Shown: positions 34,961-47,500 of the stretch, piece by piece
Position numbering within the stretch: the stretch's first letter is position 1
Layout: each line of letters begins with the position of its first letter
Assembly: GCA_007449985.2 (NCBI GenBank)
Contig: VIIQ02000592.1
Span: 976,493-1,040,492, forward strand
Direction of reading: 5' to 3'
DNA length: 64,000 bases
Source: Desmodesmus armatus
Lineage: Eukaryota; Chlorophyta; Chlorophyceae; Sphaeropleales; Scenedesmaceae
Notes under the pieces: model-generated
What the model was told of the DNA's origin: nothing
The model's input: the letters and a program-made list of their open reading frames with translations, nothing else
Databases searched by the model: none
Translations under genes and position numbers: made by a program

Positions 34961-37196
34961 GGCATGAGGGCCGACAGCCTGCCTGCCTTGTGAGGAGGTG
35001 ACTGGTCACCTGTTGGTACCAACCCCATGTGACAGACAAAGGGACAGCCTGTCGCATCAATTGAGCATGCCAAGGTGCTGCAAGCGAGCAGAGTACAGTC
35101 CTGTGGGTGTTCCTGTTGAGGCTGTGTGAGTGTGTGTGTGTCAGAAAGAGAGCAAGCTGTGTGGATGCCCCTGGGTGCGACAGGACCTGCGCTACCTTTT
35201 GTGTGAGGTGCAGACGATCCAGCTGGTGCAGATAGGGTTATACGTGTGCCTCTTTGCGCCTGTGTTGTGCTGTGGGGTTTTGGCTTGTACAACAGTCGCT
35301 TGGCGTGTCTGTGTTTATCAGAATCAGTAGGGCTTTGGGGTGTACAACAGTTTGCGGCGCATGCCTCTTTTCTGCACCTGGCCGCTAGGACGAGCAAGGA
35401 CGTGGGTGGGCAGGATGGTTGGTGGGGTTGTTGATGGGCACGACTGGCCCACCCATGCTTCAGCAGTAGTGTGCTTATACCCATGTACGTCATACAAGTG
35501 TATCACCAATACCGTCTGGGTCGACCAGGCAGATGGTGCTGCCTGCCAGGCAGTACCAACTGTACGATCTGTTGGAGATGCAGTCTAGCTGGGCCACTGT
35601 CAGTCTGCAAGCACTGGAGCTGCACCCGCCATGCATCTTTGCTTCCAAGTCCATAACTGGGTGTGTGACGTGCTCAACACCATCGGCCCCTGTGTTGCAA
35701 GGCATTCACTGAGGGTGTCAAAGACATGTGATGCTGGTTGATGCCTCACGCCAGGCATAGCAGCGTGTATGTGCCACTTGTTCATGTTGCGGCTTTGCAT
35801 GATGCCCTTGGACATCCAGACTCTGTCACGCTGTTTGCTTCTTGCGGTGTGCTGGTTTGCTGTTGGCCTCCTGTGTCATGGCAGCTCACCAGGATCAGGG
35901 TACATGCTTTTGGGCCGTACGTACTCCATGTTACCGTGTCAGGATAGGGGCATCAGCTGTTTTGAGGTGTTGGCATGCATGCATTGGGGGCAAGTTGCAA
36001 CGATTGCACCTGCCGCACAACTGGTGATGTGGCCTGTGTGCACACGCAATGTGCGACTGCTGCTGGGCAGCCCATGTGGGGCCCGTCTGTGTGGCGGAGT
36101 TACGGGGTATCCTGGCTGTGCTATGGATGGTGCTTTGGGAGTACCAACGTTGTGAGTGTGACTGTGCCAGTTGTGTCAGAGGCAGGGGGAGGATGGCTGG
36201 TCCCACTGGATGCCAACAATCCCACAAAGCACCGCTGAAGGTGCACCAGCAAGCAAGAGGGGCGCTCCTTTGCTTCCCCACATCTGCCAGGGTACAACAA
36301 GGATGTACCAGCCATGCCACCTGCTGAGTACTGCATGTTACACAAGGCTGAGCCTGATCACAAGGGGTGTTACATAAGTTGTGCTCCCAACACACTCACT
36401 ACTCACTACCAGCACACTGACGTCAACCAGCCATCAAAGTGGCAGCACACATGACAAACTAGCCTATTTAGCAAAAGCTCCACCCAGTGACGCCCACTGG
36501 GCACATGTACATACACTGGACCAGCATCGTCTAGCTTCAGCTGCACATGCATATGAATCACTGTCCACTTGTTTCCGTTGACAGACACGGCAGCTTCAGC
36601 CTCTGCGATCTTACTACAACGCTGGACCAGCATCAGCAGACCTGGGGAAGATCAAGAACAGGTCACTCAGCCAAGTGGCTTCACCTCTGTAGGAGACCAG
36701 TGCAGAAGAACCATAAAAGGAGATTCTGCGCATATTGCAAAGTTGGCTGTAAGCAGCACAAACTGCAGCTGCCTGCGACACTACAAACTTGTGCAGGCAA
36801 CAGCAAGTCGCTGAGTGCACGTACCAACCAGTGGCCTCAACGGCGTTCACAGCAAGTGGCACCCGCACACTGTGCTGCACACAGACACACAGGGCATAAG
36901 GCAAGCCCTACACTGTCTGCAGCGAGGCCTGTTGCCATGGCTGTCCCACTATGTGGGTTTTCCCAAGAGTCCAAGGGTGGGGTCACTTAGTCAGTGAGAG
37001 GGCATGTCTTGCGCGGGGGCAGGCAGCACCTCACCACTGCCAGCACCACACTGGCTCTTTCATCCCGGATGAATCATCTGTCAAGAGGTTCAACCGACCT
37101 CAACCCTTTGCTGACTGGCCTCATACGCTAGCCACAAATCTAGACCCCACTGGGGTACAGGAAACATGTTGAGGAGTGAGGATGGAGGCCGGTGTG
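34961..37196. other. Region between SELENBP1 and BET1, no gene recognised
   Basis: The two flanking genes are convergent, so this 2.2 kb should contain both 3' UTRs. No frame has recognisable domains. Minor repeats (ggtgtacaacag-like at about 35285 and 35338) are present. Confidence 0.5.
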
Positions 37197-38673
37197 TCAC
37201 TTGATGAGTAGGTAGTAGAGCAGCAGCAGCACCACTGCAAAGCCCCCAATGAAGGTGAGCATCTGCTTGTTCTGCTTGTTGTTCATCACCTGCAGAGAAC
37301 AGAGAGAGGGCAGCACAACCAGTCTTATGCTGAAGTCTTGTGTCCAACACGCAGGGAAGGGAGTGGTAGATGCCCGTGAAGTGAAGCCATCCGTGGAGCC
37401 CCATTGCCAACATGCAAGTCTCCCATACAGTGGTGCGGTGGGGCGCGCCAGCAGCTGCATGCATGTGCCACCAGCGCGCTGTCCCTGTATATGGGCAACA
37501 GTTCACAAACCTTTGCAAGGGCGGGTAAACATATGGCTGACACAGCCCAACAGCTGTCCCGCTGTCAACTGTGTAAAAGAGTCTTGTGCTCACCACTCTG
37601 AACTTCTCCACTGCTCCACCAAGCATCCCCCGTGTGCCCAGCATGGCATCCGTCTGCAGCAAGGCACAACAAATGAGGTTAGTGTCTGCATGCAGCATGC
37701 ATATCTGTTGATGGGATGCCAGAGAAAGCAGCAGTGCAATGACACGGCTAAGCGCGCCAGGTCCTGACACAGCAGCCATGCATCTCTGTGGTCACACCTG
37801 CTGGCTTTCAGCTATTCCTGCACCGGGTCAGCACCCCACATCAACCAGCCGCTGCTGCTGCTGCTGGCGGTGGCAGCTGCTTGTCCTGCCACTGGTGCTG
37901 CTGCTGCTGCTGGTGGTGCCTGCTTGTTCTACCACTGGTGCTGCTGCTGCTGTTGGTGCTGCTGCTGCTGCTGCTGCTGCTGCAGTTCTCACCATTCGGT
38001 CCAGCACATGGTGCTGAGACTCCACCTCTGACCGGATGCCATGTGTGGCCTGCAGTCATTTCAGTGACAGGGTTCACGGCAGCTTGCAAAACCACGAGAC
38101 GTCTAGCGCGCTGCGGTTCTGGAGTGACAGTAGCTTGCTGGGTGGGGGTGGGGTGGGTGCTGGAGGTGGGTGCTGGGAGCAAGCTGAGTGTGAGTTTGGG
38201 GTCTCATGTCACAGGTGACGAGCTGACACGGCAGCCGACTATGAAGCTAAAGGCAGACAAGATGCTGCTGAGGGAAGAGGATCAGGAATGTTTCTCAAGC
38301 TGCTGTGAAGTGCAGCTCGTTGCTCACACTTTCAAACTACGAGCCAGCCTAGGACCAGCACTGCTGCTTTCCTGGCTGCTCACCTGCTTCAGCAGGCCTA
38401 TGCGGTCTGACAGCGCGTCAATTGATCGGTCATTGTTGCGTTCTAAGGACTCTATGTCCATGGCGTCCTGCACACCAGCATGCAGTGTGTTGTTCAGCAC
38501 TGCTGTGCAGAATGCCAGCCTGTGCTGTGAACAGTCCCGCCCAATCCAACAGTACCTTGCTGCCCGCTCTTCGATCCCTGCAACAAAGGCAGCATGAAGA
38601 ATTGTTATACGGTGCTGCTGCATGGTGGCTGCCTTTGTCTGCACATCAGAACATGCAGAACATACCTTGACAT
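37197..38673 (-). CDS. BET1: BET1-type Qc-SNARE
   Basis: Tail-anchored SNARE of ER-Golgi vesicle fusion. Six coding exons join in phase on the minus strand: 38673-38666 (only 8 coding bases), 38577-38556 (22 bases), 38467-38384, 38049-37993, 37653-37594, 37289-37197. This gives 107 residues (family about 110-140). The SNARE motif runs from NNDRSIDALSDRIGLLKQ through SEVESQHHVLDRM to GMLGGAVEKFRV. The zero-layer Gln is the Q of ESQHHVL. The C-terminus is a single membrane anchor (MLTFIGGFAVVLLLLYYLL). The two micro-exons at the start are required to reach an ATG; without them a Met inside exon three (DAMDIES) could serve. All introns are GT-AG. A CTG/CAG-rich stretch fills the intron around 37850-37980. 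The start is about 600 bases from the divergent Mini-III gene. Confidence 0.9.
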
Positions 38674-39279
38674 CTCCTGTCAGCTCATGACTAGAAACCA
38701 ATCCAGCTGCTGCCCTATGCTGTGTCCTCCTAAAGCCGATATGCTAACTGTATATAGTCCCAAGGTTGAGTTGTTTGGCTCGACTTGGTTGTGATCAGAG
38801 TGATCTGTGACTGTCAGGCAGACGTGAACGACAGTGCCGCGACCGGATTGTGTGTAAACCCTCTGAAGTCGGTGGGTGGTATAAGCTGCGTCGGTGACCA
38901 ACGAGCCACTTCACAGGTTTTGGAACTGGCCCACTTTGAAACCTTGTGACTGAGCGTGGTGCTGTAACCGTGTGCTTGCTCCCATCTGACGTGTGTTGGG
39001 TGTTTTCAACTCAAATCAGCACCGTGACCAGAACCAGATAGCAAAGGTGCAGCTACAGCACAGCCATAGCAGCACAGGTGCCTGCGATACATGAACGCAG
39101 TTGCCTTGCACCACCAGGTCTTGCTCTCTCCACCCACGTTGCACCCAGCCAGCAAAGTACTAAGAAGACCACTGATTGTCCACAGCAAGGTGTGTGAAGC
39201 TGTTGCTGTGCAAGCAATGCAGCACAGCGTGGATAGCTAGGCATCACTTGACCTGAACTCCTTGCCTACTGCTGTTACC
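38674..39279. promoter_or_regulatory. Divergent upstream region of BET1 and Mini-III
   Basis: About 600 bases separate the two start codons. No coding frame was supported. Promoters and 5' leaders of both genes are expected here; no specific element was recognised. Confidence 0.4.
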
Positions 39280-41133
39280 ATGCAGGCTACCCCGCAACCC
39301 ACCAGCTACACTCCTAGCAGGAAACAGCACGTGCGAAGGTTTACTCAGGAGCCCAGCAGCAGTAATCACACACAGGACGCTCCCAACACCCCAGACAAAG
39401 CTTACGGCAGCAGCAGCGACAACAGCGGCGGCGGCTGCAGCAGCAGCAGCAGCAGCGGCAGCACTGACAATGCCAACAGCCAGAGCTGCAGCGACAGCAG
39501 CAGCGGCGACACCAGTGGCAGCACCAGCGGCAGCAGCAGCAGATGTGTACAGCTGCCTCCTCCATGTGACCTAGGTGGTGCTGAACCACAGGCTCGATGG
39601 AACCCAGTCAGCCTGGCATACCTGGGTGACGCAATCTGGGAGGTGCGTCGATGAATGGATCACCTGATTCTGCTTGATCCATAGTTTGGTCCAGACATCA
39701 TAAGGCGGAAGCCTCAGTCATGCACTACTTGCATTCACTACATGCATGTCAGTGTATGGTGGTGTGTTGGCCAGGAGAGTGTTTGTGCAGTCGCACATAG
39801 AGGTCTGGAAGATGATCAAAGCTGTTTGCAACTGCTCTTCCCTGCTGCGGCTACTCCAGCTGGGAGGCGGAGCACAGCGGCAGGGTTCCTGCACAAACAG
39901 GGGTGATTAAGGCAGGGGGGAGGAAGGGGACTGGTGTGCTGTACTGCTTTGGTAGCCAGCTCCCGCCCCCATGTATGCCCACTACCTGTGCTGTTTGTCT
40001 CTCGTTGCAGGGTTACTTGCGAAGCTACTTCTATGGCGACGGGGGCCTGTCAGGCTCTCAACTGTACAACAGTAGGGTGGCTGCCAAGGCCAACACACAT
40101 GCACAGGTGCGCCAACGCTGCTCAGGTCACCTCACTGCCTGGTGCCCTCCATGTGTTGTACTTAGGCATCATGATATCACAGAATGTGCCTTGTGTGATG
40201 TCACAGAATGTGCCTTGAGTGTTTTCATGTCATTCATGCATGGCCCCGTTCGTGACCCCATTAATTGTGGCAGGAAGTACATGGTGTATGCCGAATTGAT
40301 CCCACCATCAGCACATGCCCCAGCTCACACGGCTGGATGTGTGCAGCCTGCTTGCGCATGCATGCAGCTGTTTGATCTGCTTGCCAGCAGCACAGGATGG
40401 GTGGAACACTGACCATATATGGGGGGGGATGTTAGGCAGCAGCATGTGTGTTGGGGATATAGTGCATAGCGGCATTCATTCGGGTGCACGTGCTGCTGCT
40501 GTGTCGGTGCGTCTGTCTTGCAGGCGACGTGCTACCGGCTGCTGTTGTCTGAGGGCTGGCCACGGCCGGATGAAGCGGAGGTGCTGCGCTGGGCTGCCAA
40601 CAGCAGCAGTGTGACGCCGCCGAAGCACGCCACACGGCAGCAGTACAAGCAGGCAACAGCACTGGAGGCGCTGGTGAGGCTGGCTGACTTAGGGAGGCGA
40701 AAGCAGGCGGGGTGGTGTTGGTGGTGGTGGGGGGGGGGCAGCTTGGGAGCCCGAGTGTCACCGAGGGACTGATGGGGGACTCAGGTGCCTGAGCGTTTGG
40801 AAGGGCTGGTCAAGGGGTGTGTTCTTGAAGCTTTGCACGGTTCAGGCATTGCCAGGGTTTGGACTGATTGTGCCCTGGTAGTGTATCGACCTGCAGGAGA
40901 GGAGTGACTGGGTTTGTGCTGCTGCGCAGGTTGCCTACCTCTACCTGAAGGACTCTGCTCGGCTGCAGGAGCTGATGGGTTGGCTGCTGGAAGCAGACAG
41001 GGTTGTGCAGTGGAGATCAGAAATGCCACAGCAACAAGGGCAGCAACAGCAGCAGCAGCAGCACCAGCAGAGCAGCCCAGGGGCGGTGAAACAGCAGGGC
41101 CGTAGGGTGCGGACAGCTAGACGAGCTGGCTGA
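39280..41133 (+). CDS. Mini-ribonuclease III
   Basis: Mini-III is a compact RNase III without a dsRNA-binding domain. It matures 23S rRNA in bacteria and acts in rRNA and intron turnover in plant chloroplasts. Four exons in phase: 39280-39642, 40011-40106, 40524-40673, 40930-41133, giving 270 residues. After about 105 residues of Ser-rich low complexity comes PVSLAYLGDAIWE with the catalytic Asp, then YLRSYFYGDGG. The later helix QYKQATALEALVAYLYLKD carries the second catalytic acid (the Glu of EALVAYLYL, split over an intron). A Gln-rich and basic tail (QQQGQQQQ, GRRVRTARR) follows the domain and is unusual for the family. The N-terminal extension may be a plastid presequence but contains acidic residues, so targeting is uncertain. 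An in-frame TTG at 39262 is not taken as start. A 28-base tandem repeat (atcacagaatgtgcctt) lies in the second intron at about 40175-40220. Confidence 0.9.
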
Positions 41134-41582
41134 GTGAGGGTTGGATCACACGGGGGCCCTGCAGCTGCCTGTGGGGGTTGAATTGCTTCGGTAACATGCA
41201 AGCTGGCTGTCATGGGGCGGCATGGCAAGCGCTCTCATCTGCATGGTGCTGTTAACTTGCTGACAGTATGGGGGTGGGGGTGCGACCCTGCCAAGCATGG
41301 CCCATCTGCAGCAGAGCATCCTCTGATCATCTTTGCTGATCCCAGCTTCCTTACACTTTCAAACTTGGATTCAGGTTTGGTTTGCCGCGGATGACGTGCT
41401 TCGTGGGCACTGGCCTCCACCAGTATCCCAACAACAAGCTAGAATATTCATCCAACACCCAGCTGTACAGTGAGCAGCGATCGTTGCTGAGTTTGGTTTG
41501 AGTGAGATGAGCCAGCAATCGCAAGGGGCTTACGCTGTCTGGCTTTGATGGAGCCTCAGCCACTCTTAAAGTGCATCAAGAT

Positions 41583-44500
41583 ATGATGGATGGACCTTCC
41601 AGCACCCCACAGCCTCTTTGGGACCCCGCCAGCATGGACGAACAGCAGCAGCAGCACACACATCCGAGCTTGAGCAGCGGGCAAGAGAAGCGTCCCCGGT
41701 CGAGCACGGAGGACGCGGACCCCTCAGATGATGTTGCAAAGCGTCCCAAGCTTTACCAGGAGCACGAAGCAGCTGACGTGCCGGAGTTGTTCCCTGATAA
41801 CGGTTGTACGGCCGCTAGTGAGGGTGAATGTGACGAGGTCCAGTCGGAACCTGATCAGGAAGGTGGGTCCTGCTCCTTGCATGCTCGCCAGGGCCCCCAG
41901 GCACCCTGCTGCTGTTTTCTGGCAAAGCCAGCATTTGTACTGCACACCATGACAGATAAGCGTCCCCAGGGCTTCCACTAACCACCACAGCCTAGCCTAC
42001 CACCCTGCTGCGGCCTCCTGGGCCCAGCCAGCCAGCTGCAGCTCCTGCAGATGGCGTATCAAACCCCCCTTGCTCCGCGCCGCCCGCTGCGTCCGCTGTA
42101 TCTGCATCGCAGAGCAAGTCCTGGAGCGGGATGTGTCAGAGGAGCAGGCAGCAGCAGATCTGGCAGCTATCCGTGGCATGTGGGAGCTAGCAGCAGTGTA
42201 TGAGTTCATGTCAACGTTCAAGTACTGGTTGAACTTCACCCAGCTGTACCCCCTGCACGACCTGGAGGAGGCCATTGTAAAGTCACCGGGGCCAGGTGGG
42301 CCGAGCAGCTGGCTGACTGTAGCAGCTGTGCTGATGTGGCACAGCTGGCATGTGACTAACCCCTGCGGGCTTGTGGCACAGCGGCCAGCTGGCTGTAGCA
42401 GCTGTGCCTTGTGTGGCACTAACCCCTCCAGCACAGTTTCTATGTAAGGCAGCAAGCATTGCAGCTGCTGGTTTCAAGCGCCGCACATGTGTGTAGCGGC
42501 CAGCTTGCATGATAATTCAGGGCACGTGTGCTTCAACTGTGCTCATGTCCTTTCTGCAGACATCCTTACCCAGTTGCATGTGGACCGGCCGCTGCAACAG
42601 ATCTGTGCTGCCTCCCCTTCCCAGTGCACACAATGCTAAAGCTAAGGGCACCTGCTATGTGTGCTGTGCTGTGCTGTGGCCGTGCTGATGTCCTGTCCTG
42701 CAGGCATCCTAGCCCAGCTACACGTAGACCTGCTGCGCGGCATAGCCACCCGCAGCCAGGTCAGTCAGGTCAACTGGGCCAGCACACTGTCAGCACGGCT
42801 GCTGAGCGAGGCAGCAGCCATGCAGCTGCCACCCAGCAGGCTGACATTCAGGCCTGTTAGGGGCAAGGAGGCAAGGGACTATGCAGCACTCAGCGCCGTA
42901 GACAGGTGGGTCAGTTTTTCTTGGGGGGGGGGAGGTTTGTGACAAACGCGTAGCCCATGTAATTCAGTCTTTACAGAACGCACTGGGTTGAATTTACGGG
43001 ATCTGCTGAGCCCACATACACCAAGACGCCTGTTACCCTACAACTCATATGTCAACAACCTGCGACACACCCTCCCTGACCCCCCCCCCCCAGGGTGTTG
43101 ACGCTCAAGGCGCTGGCAGACATGCGTTGTGACCGTGAGGACATGCGTGGCCTGGTGGACGACGTCATGAGGGGGGGACTGGCAGCAGACAGCAGCAAGG
43201 CCAAGGGAGGCAGCGGCACCAACACGCCACCAAGGTAAACACACACGCTTGTGTTAGGCACAGGGAATACAAGTGCAGCTAGCATACTATGAACATGCAA
43301 GCCACATGCAAGCAATCTGTGAGGCACACCAACATAGTGTGTAGAAGGGCGGGCTTGCACGGACGGGGTCCCCTACTCCCGCCTGCACTGCTTGCGGTGG
43401 TCTCCTAGCTTTTTTCCATAAACAGCAGCAGACAACGACAGACAGCGACAGACAGCAACACGGCCGAGGGAGGCAGCGGCACCAACACGCCACCAAGGTA
43501 GGGTTCGAGCACCCTCACCCTTGACCTGAGAGACTGGGGTACACACAAGTGCAACAACTTGATTGGCACATGTTTCGTTGGCTAGTGCCAAGGATGGACG
43601 TTCTGTCCTGCACGCCCTGTACTGTACAGCACTGTACCACACTTTGTACTTCGACGACATTGCATGCTGCGCTCCCCCCCCCCCATTTCCAGCAAGCGCA
43701 GTGCCCGTGGCTGCCCCCCGCCCCCTCCCGCCCTAACCCCCGCCGACATGCGTGGCCGTACGCCCTTGGGTCAAGACGCTGACGGCAACAGCTACCACTG
43801 TCTGTCCCGCACGCCCTGCCCTGTACAGAATTTTACCCCACACCGTTCACTCCCAACTCATTGCATGCTGTGCGTCACACCTCCCCCCTCCACCCCCTCC
43901 TGCAGGCGCAGTGCTCGTGGGTGCCCCCCGCCCCCTCCCGCCCTCACCCCTGCCGACATGCGTGGCCGGACACCCCTGGGACAGGATGCAGATGGCAACA
44001 GCTACCACTGGTACGACATGCCCTACGACCACGACGCACCAGTGGGCCTACTAGGCAGCCGGCTGTATATGGAGGGCCCACCACAGCCGCCCGACAGCAT
44101 CCAGCAGCAGCAGCAGCAGCAGCGGGAGAAGGGGCAGCAGCAGCAGGATGAGGAAGGGAATGAGGGCAAGGGGCCGGCAGTGAAGCAGGAGGCTGGGGGT
44201 GGTGATGGCGAGGGGGCTGGCGGCGCTGCAGCAGCAGCAGCAGGAGGGTCAGGGAAGCCGCCCCTCCCACCAGCAAGGTAGGGTGCTGCTTGGCTTTTGG
44301 GGGAGGGGGGGGGGATGTCACATGCAGACTTCTGACAGCGGCTGGCTGCATGATTGGTGCCGCGGCCGTTTCTTGTGGCTGCAGTGCAGTGCAGAGCAGT
44401 TGATGCAACAGCCCGTATGGACAAGATTCAGGAACAAGTCTCTGCAGCAGTTTTGGCAAACTGTCGTGTTAGGGGAAGGATGACAAGTCGGTGTGGTAGT

Positions 44501-47500
44501 CCTCAGCATTATGCATCTTGAACGAGTGCCCTGTTGTCGTATGCTTGATACCTGTTACCTGTTGTGGTTTGTGTGCAGGCCTGCTTCCAGTGCTGGCATT
44601 GCTGCTGCTGCCAGTGCTGCTGCTGAGCCTGCTGCCGCCAGCAGCAAGCAAGGCAGCCCCACTGGCGTGGACAGCACCTCACCGCAGCAGCAGCAGCAGC
44701 AGCAGAAGGAGGAGGGGACTGAGGAGGAGGTCCAGGTTAAGCTTGAAGAGCAGCTGGCTGCTGCTGCTGCTGCTGCTGACACTGCCATAGGCACCGCAGA
44801 GCCTACATCGCAGCCTGCTGGTAACGGTGCTGGGGGTGGTGGTGATGGCAGTGGCGACACCCAAGCAGCAGCAGCAGCAGCAGCAGCAGCAGGCACAGCT
44901 GTCAAGCAGGAGGAGGAGTTGGAGGCAGCGGAAGCAGACAAGCAGCTGCGCAGCTTGTCAGGCGAACCCGATGCCGGAAAGAAGGAGCCAGCCCCTACAA
45001 AACCGCCTGCTGCTGCAGCAGTAGCCAAGTCAGCAGCGGGTAAAGGGGGTGCGGGCCGTGTAGGCAGCAGGAAGGGCCCTCCTGCTGCTGCTGCAGACAG
45101 CAGCAGCCGTGGTGCAGCAGCTGGTGGTGCTGCTGCTGCTGCTGACGACGACACGGCAGATGACAAGCAGCAGGTAGAAGATGCAGGCAGTCCGCAAGGT
45201 GCTGCTGCAGCAGACGGGTCGAACCCTGCTGCTGCTGCTGGGAAAGGCAGGAGCAACAAGGCTGCTGCCGCCCGAGGCAGCAAGCCAGCATCAGCCAAAA
45301 TGGGTGGCAGCAGCAGCCGGCGGGCCTCATCAGATGGTGGGGACGGCAGCGGTACCCTGCGCCCCAGCCGCAAAGCAGCAGCTGCAGCCTCGGCCAAGTT
45401 TGCAAAGCAGCTTTCCGGGACCAAGGGTACCCACAGCACTGAGGTGTCAGAAGCCTCCGGCAGCGAACAGTCAGCTGCTGCTGCTGCTGCCGGCGGCGGC
45501 GACACAAAAGCTACAGCAGGCAGTAAGCCGCCGCGGAGTAGGGCGGGCAGTAGGCTCAGTAATGCGAGTGGTGCGGATGACGAACCACCAGCTACTGCTG
45601 CTGCTGCTGCTGGGGAGAAGAACAGCAGCAGGAAGTCCCCCGGTAGCGGCAGGAAGCGGGCTCGCTCGCCGAGTGTCCCTGTGGACGATGCAGCTATGGC
45701 GCAGCTGCTAGGCAGCGGTCGCCCCACCCGCCGGGCAGCAGCAGACGCTGCTGCGAAGATCGCGGTGCAGTCTCAAAACGTGAGCATCAGTAAGCTCACT
45801 GCCGACGCAGCAGCAGCAGCAGCAGCAGCAGCAGCGGCGGCTGGTGCCGGCAGCAGCACCGGGGGTGGCAGTAAAGGAGGCAAGAAGGGTGGCGGGGGTG
45901 CCGTTGGAACAGCGAAGAGCAGCGAAAAGAAGAGCCATAAGAAGAAGCAGCGGCCGAGGGGGCCGTACGTGCTGCCTGTCGACGAAGTGTCGGGCAGCTG
46001 GCGGCTGGTTGCTGACGACATTGAGACTGTTCAGGCATTGGGGGAGCAGTTGGCGGGGTCTGATCGTGCTGCTGATGTTGAGGTGGGGCAGCTGCTGCTG
46101 CAGCAGGTGGTGGCAACGCTGATGGAGCGCAAGCAGCAGGAGGAGAAGGTGAGGGGCTCTTATAGCCTGATGATTTTGTTGTAGCTTGATGACCTTATTG
46201 TGGCATGTGGCATGATGGTATTGTAGTGTTGTTGGGCAGGGGGGTAGGGCTCTGGCTGGCCACACGTACAGATAGAAAGTGCTGTGCAAGCCTTACTACC
46301 CAGGAGCCCAAGATGATGTTGACATCCAACCGTGCCCAACCAACTCTCTACTGCTGCTCTTGTCGTGTGCCTGCCCCTGCGTGCAGTTTGCTCGTGCCCG
46401 CAGCCGTGTGGCCAAGTCCCTGGGTCTGGACGCGCCCATGGCTGCACCCAGTGAGCGAGCCGCCCGTCAGCGCAAGGTGGTGCGATACGACTTTGACGAC
46501 TACGACAGACACATGCGGGTACGTGGGCGGTCACCTGGAGGGTACATGTAGCAGTGGACATGCGAGGATGGCTTGTGTATGGCGCCTTACTGTGCAAGGA
46601 ACGATGGATCATATGATAGATGCATGGACGGATGGATAGGTGGATGTGTGCGGGGCCCGGGGGGGGGGGGGGGGGGGGAGGGGGGAGGGCACAGCAACAC
46701 ACCCAGCGAAACTAAGACAGACGGAAGGGAGGGGGCAGGCAGCAACACTCACTGGTGAAAGTCACAACATTGCTCCAGCTGGTTGAGCGGCTCAGTATGG
46801 TATGTCCAAAATCGAAATTGCCTGATTGTATCTTTCCCAGTCCCGTTGAACACGCACCCTCAACACGCCCGTGTAACATGTCCCAAATGTGTCTGTGACG
46901 ATCTTCAACGCCTTGGCCAGCTTTGAAGATTGCCACATACACATTCGGATACCTGTTGTTTGGGAGTGTTGAGGGTATGTGTTCAGCTGGGCTTGGGGGG
47001 CAACACTCATTCATGCTCTCACTGCAACTGTAACAGACATTTGTGGGTGCGGTGATGATTGCTGGCTACTGATGTGGCCCGGCTGGACTCGGGCTCTTTG
47101 CATGAAAGTTTGTCAGTTGACTGATCCCAGGCAGCAAAAAATAACATGCGCACGTCGTGTTTAGTCAGTAGGCTCTGCAGTCCAAGGGCCGTCAGCCTTG
47201 GGGGAGGCCAACCAGCTTTGCCCCTGTTCTCTCGTTCCTGGACATGCCCCCTGCCCCTCTATTGCGGACTGCCTTCTGGGCTGGGCGATCGTGGCGGCCT
47301 GATGTTGAGCACCGTCAGCGGCCTGACAAAGCTGCCGGCCGCTGCGCACACCCTGCCCTTCACACAAGATGCCTGAACTTCTCTTCCGACGTGCTTGCAC
47401 TTGCCTCCTTCACTGCCGCAGACTGCCATCCAGGCACCCTTCCCCCGTGTTTTCAGCGTGCCTGCTCTTCTGTTTCAACATGCCTGTTTTCTTTGTCGGC

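Noticed and set aside
43501..43520. tRNA-like ggttcga sequence
   Set aside because: Only a T-loop-like string; no acceptor, D or anticodon stem pairs around it.
44555..45727. 390-codon minus-strand ORF
   Set aside because: Shadow of the CAG/GCT-rich DDT exon six; composition is only Ala, Ser, Leu and Pro.
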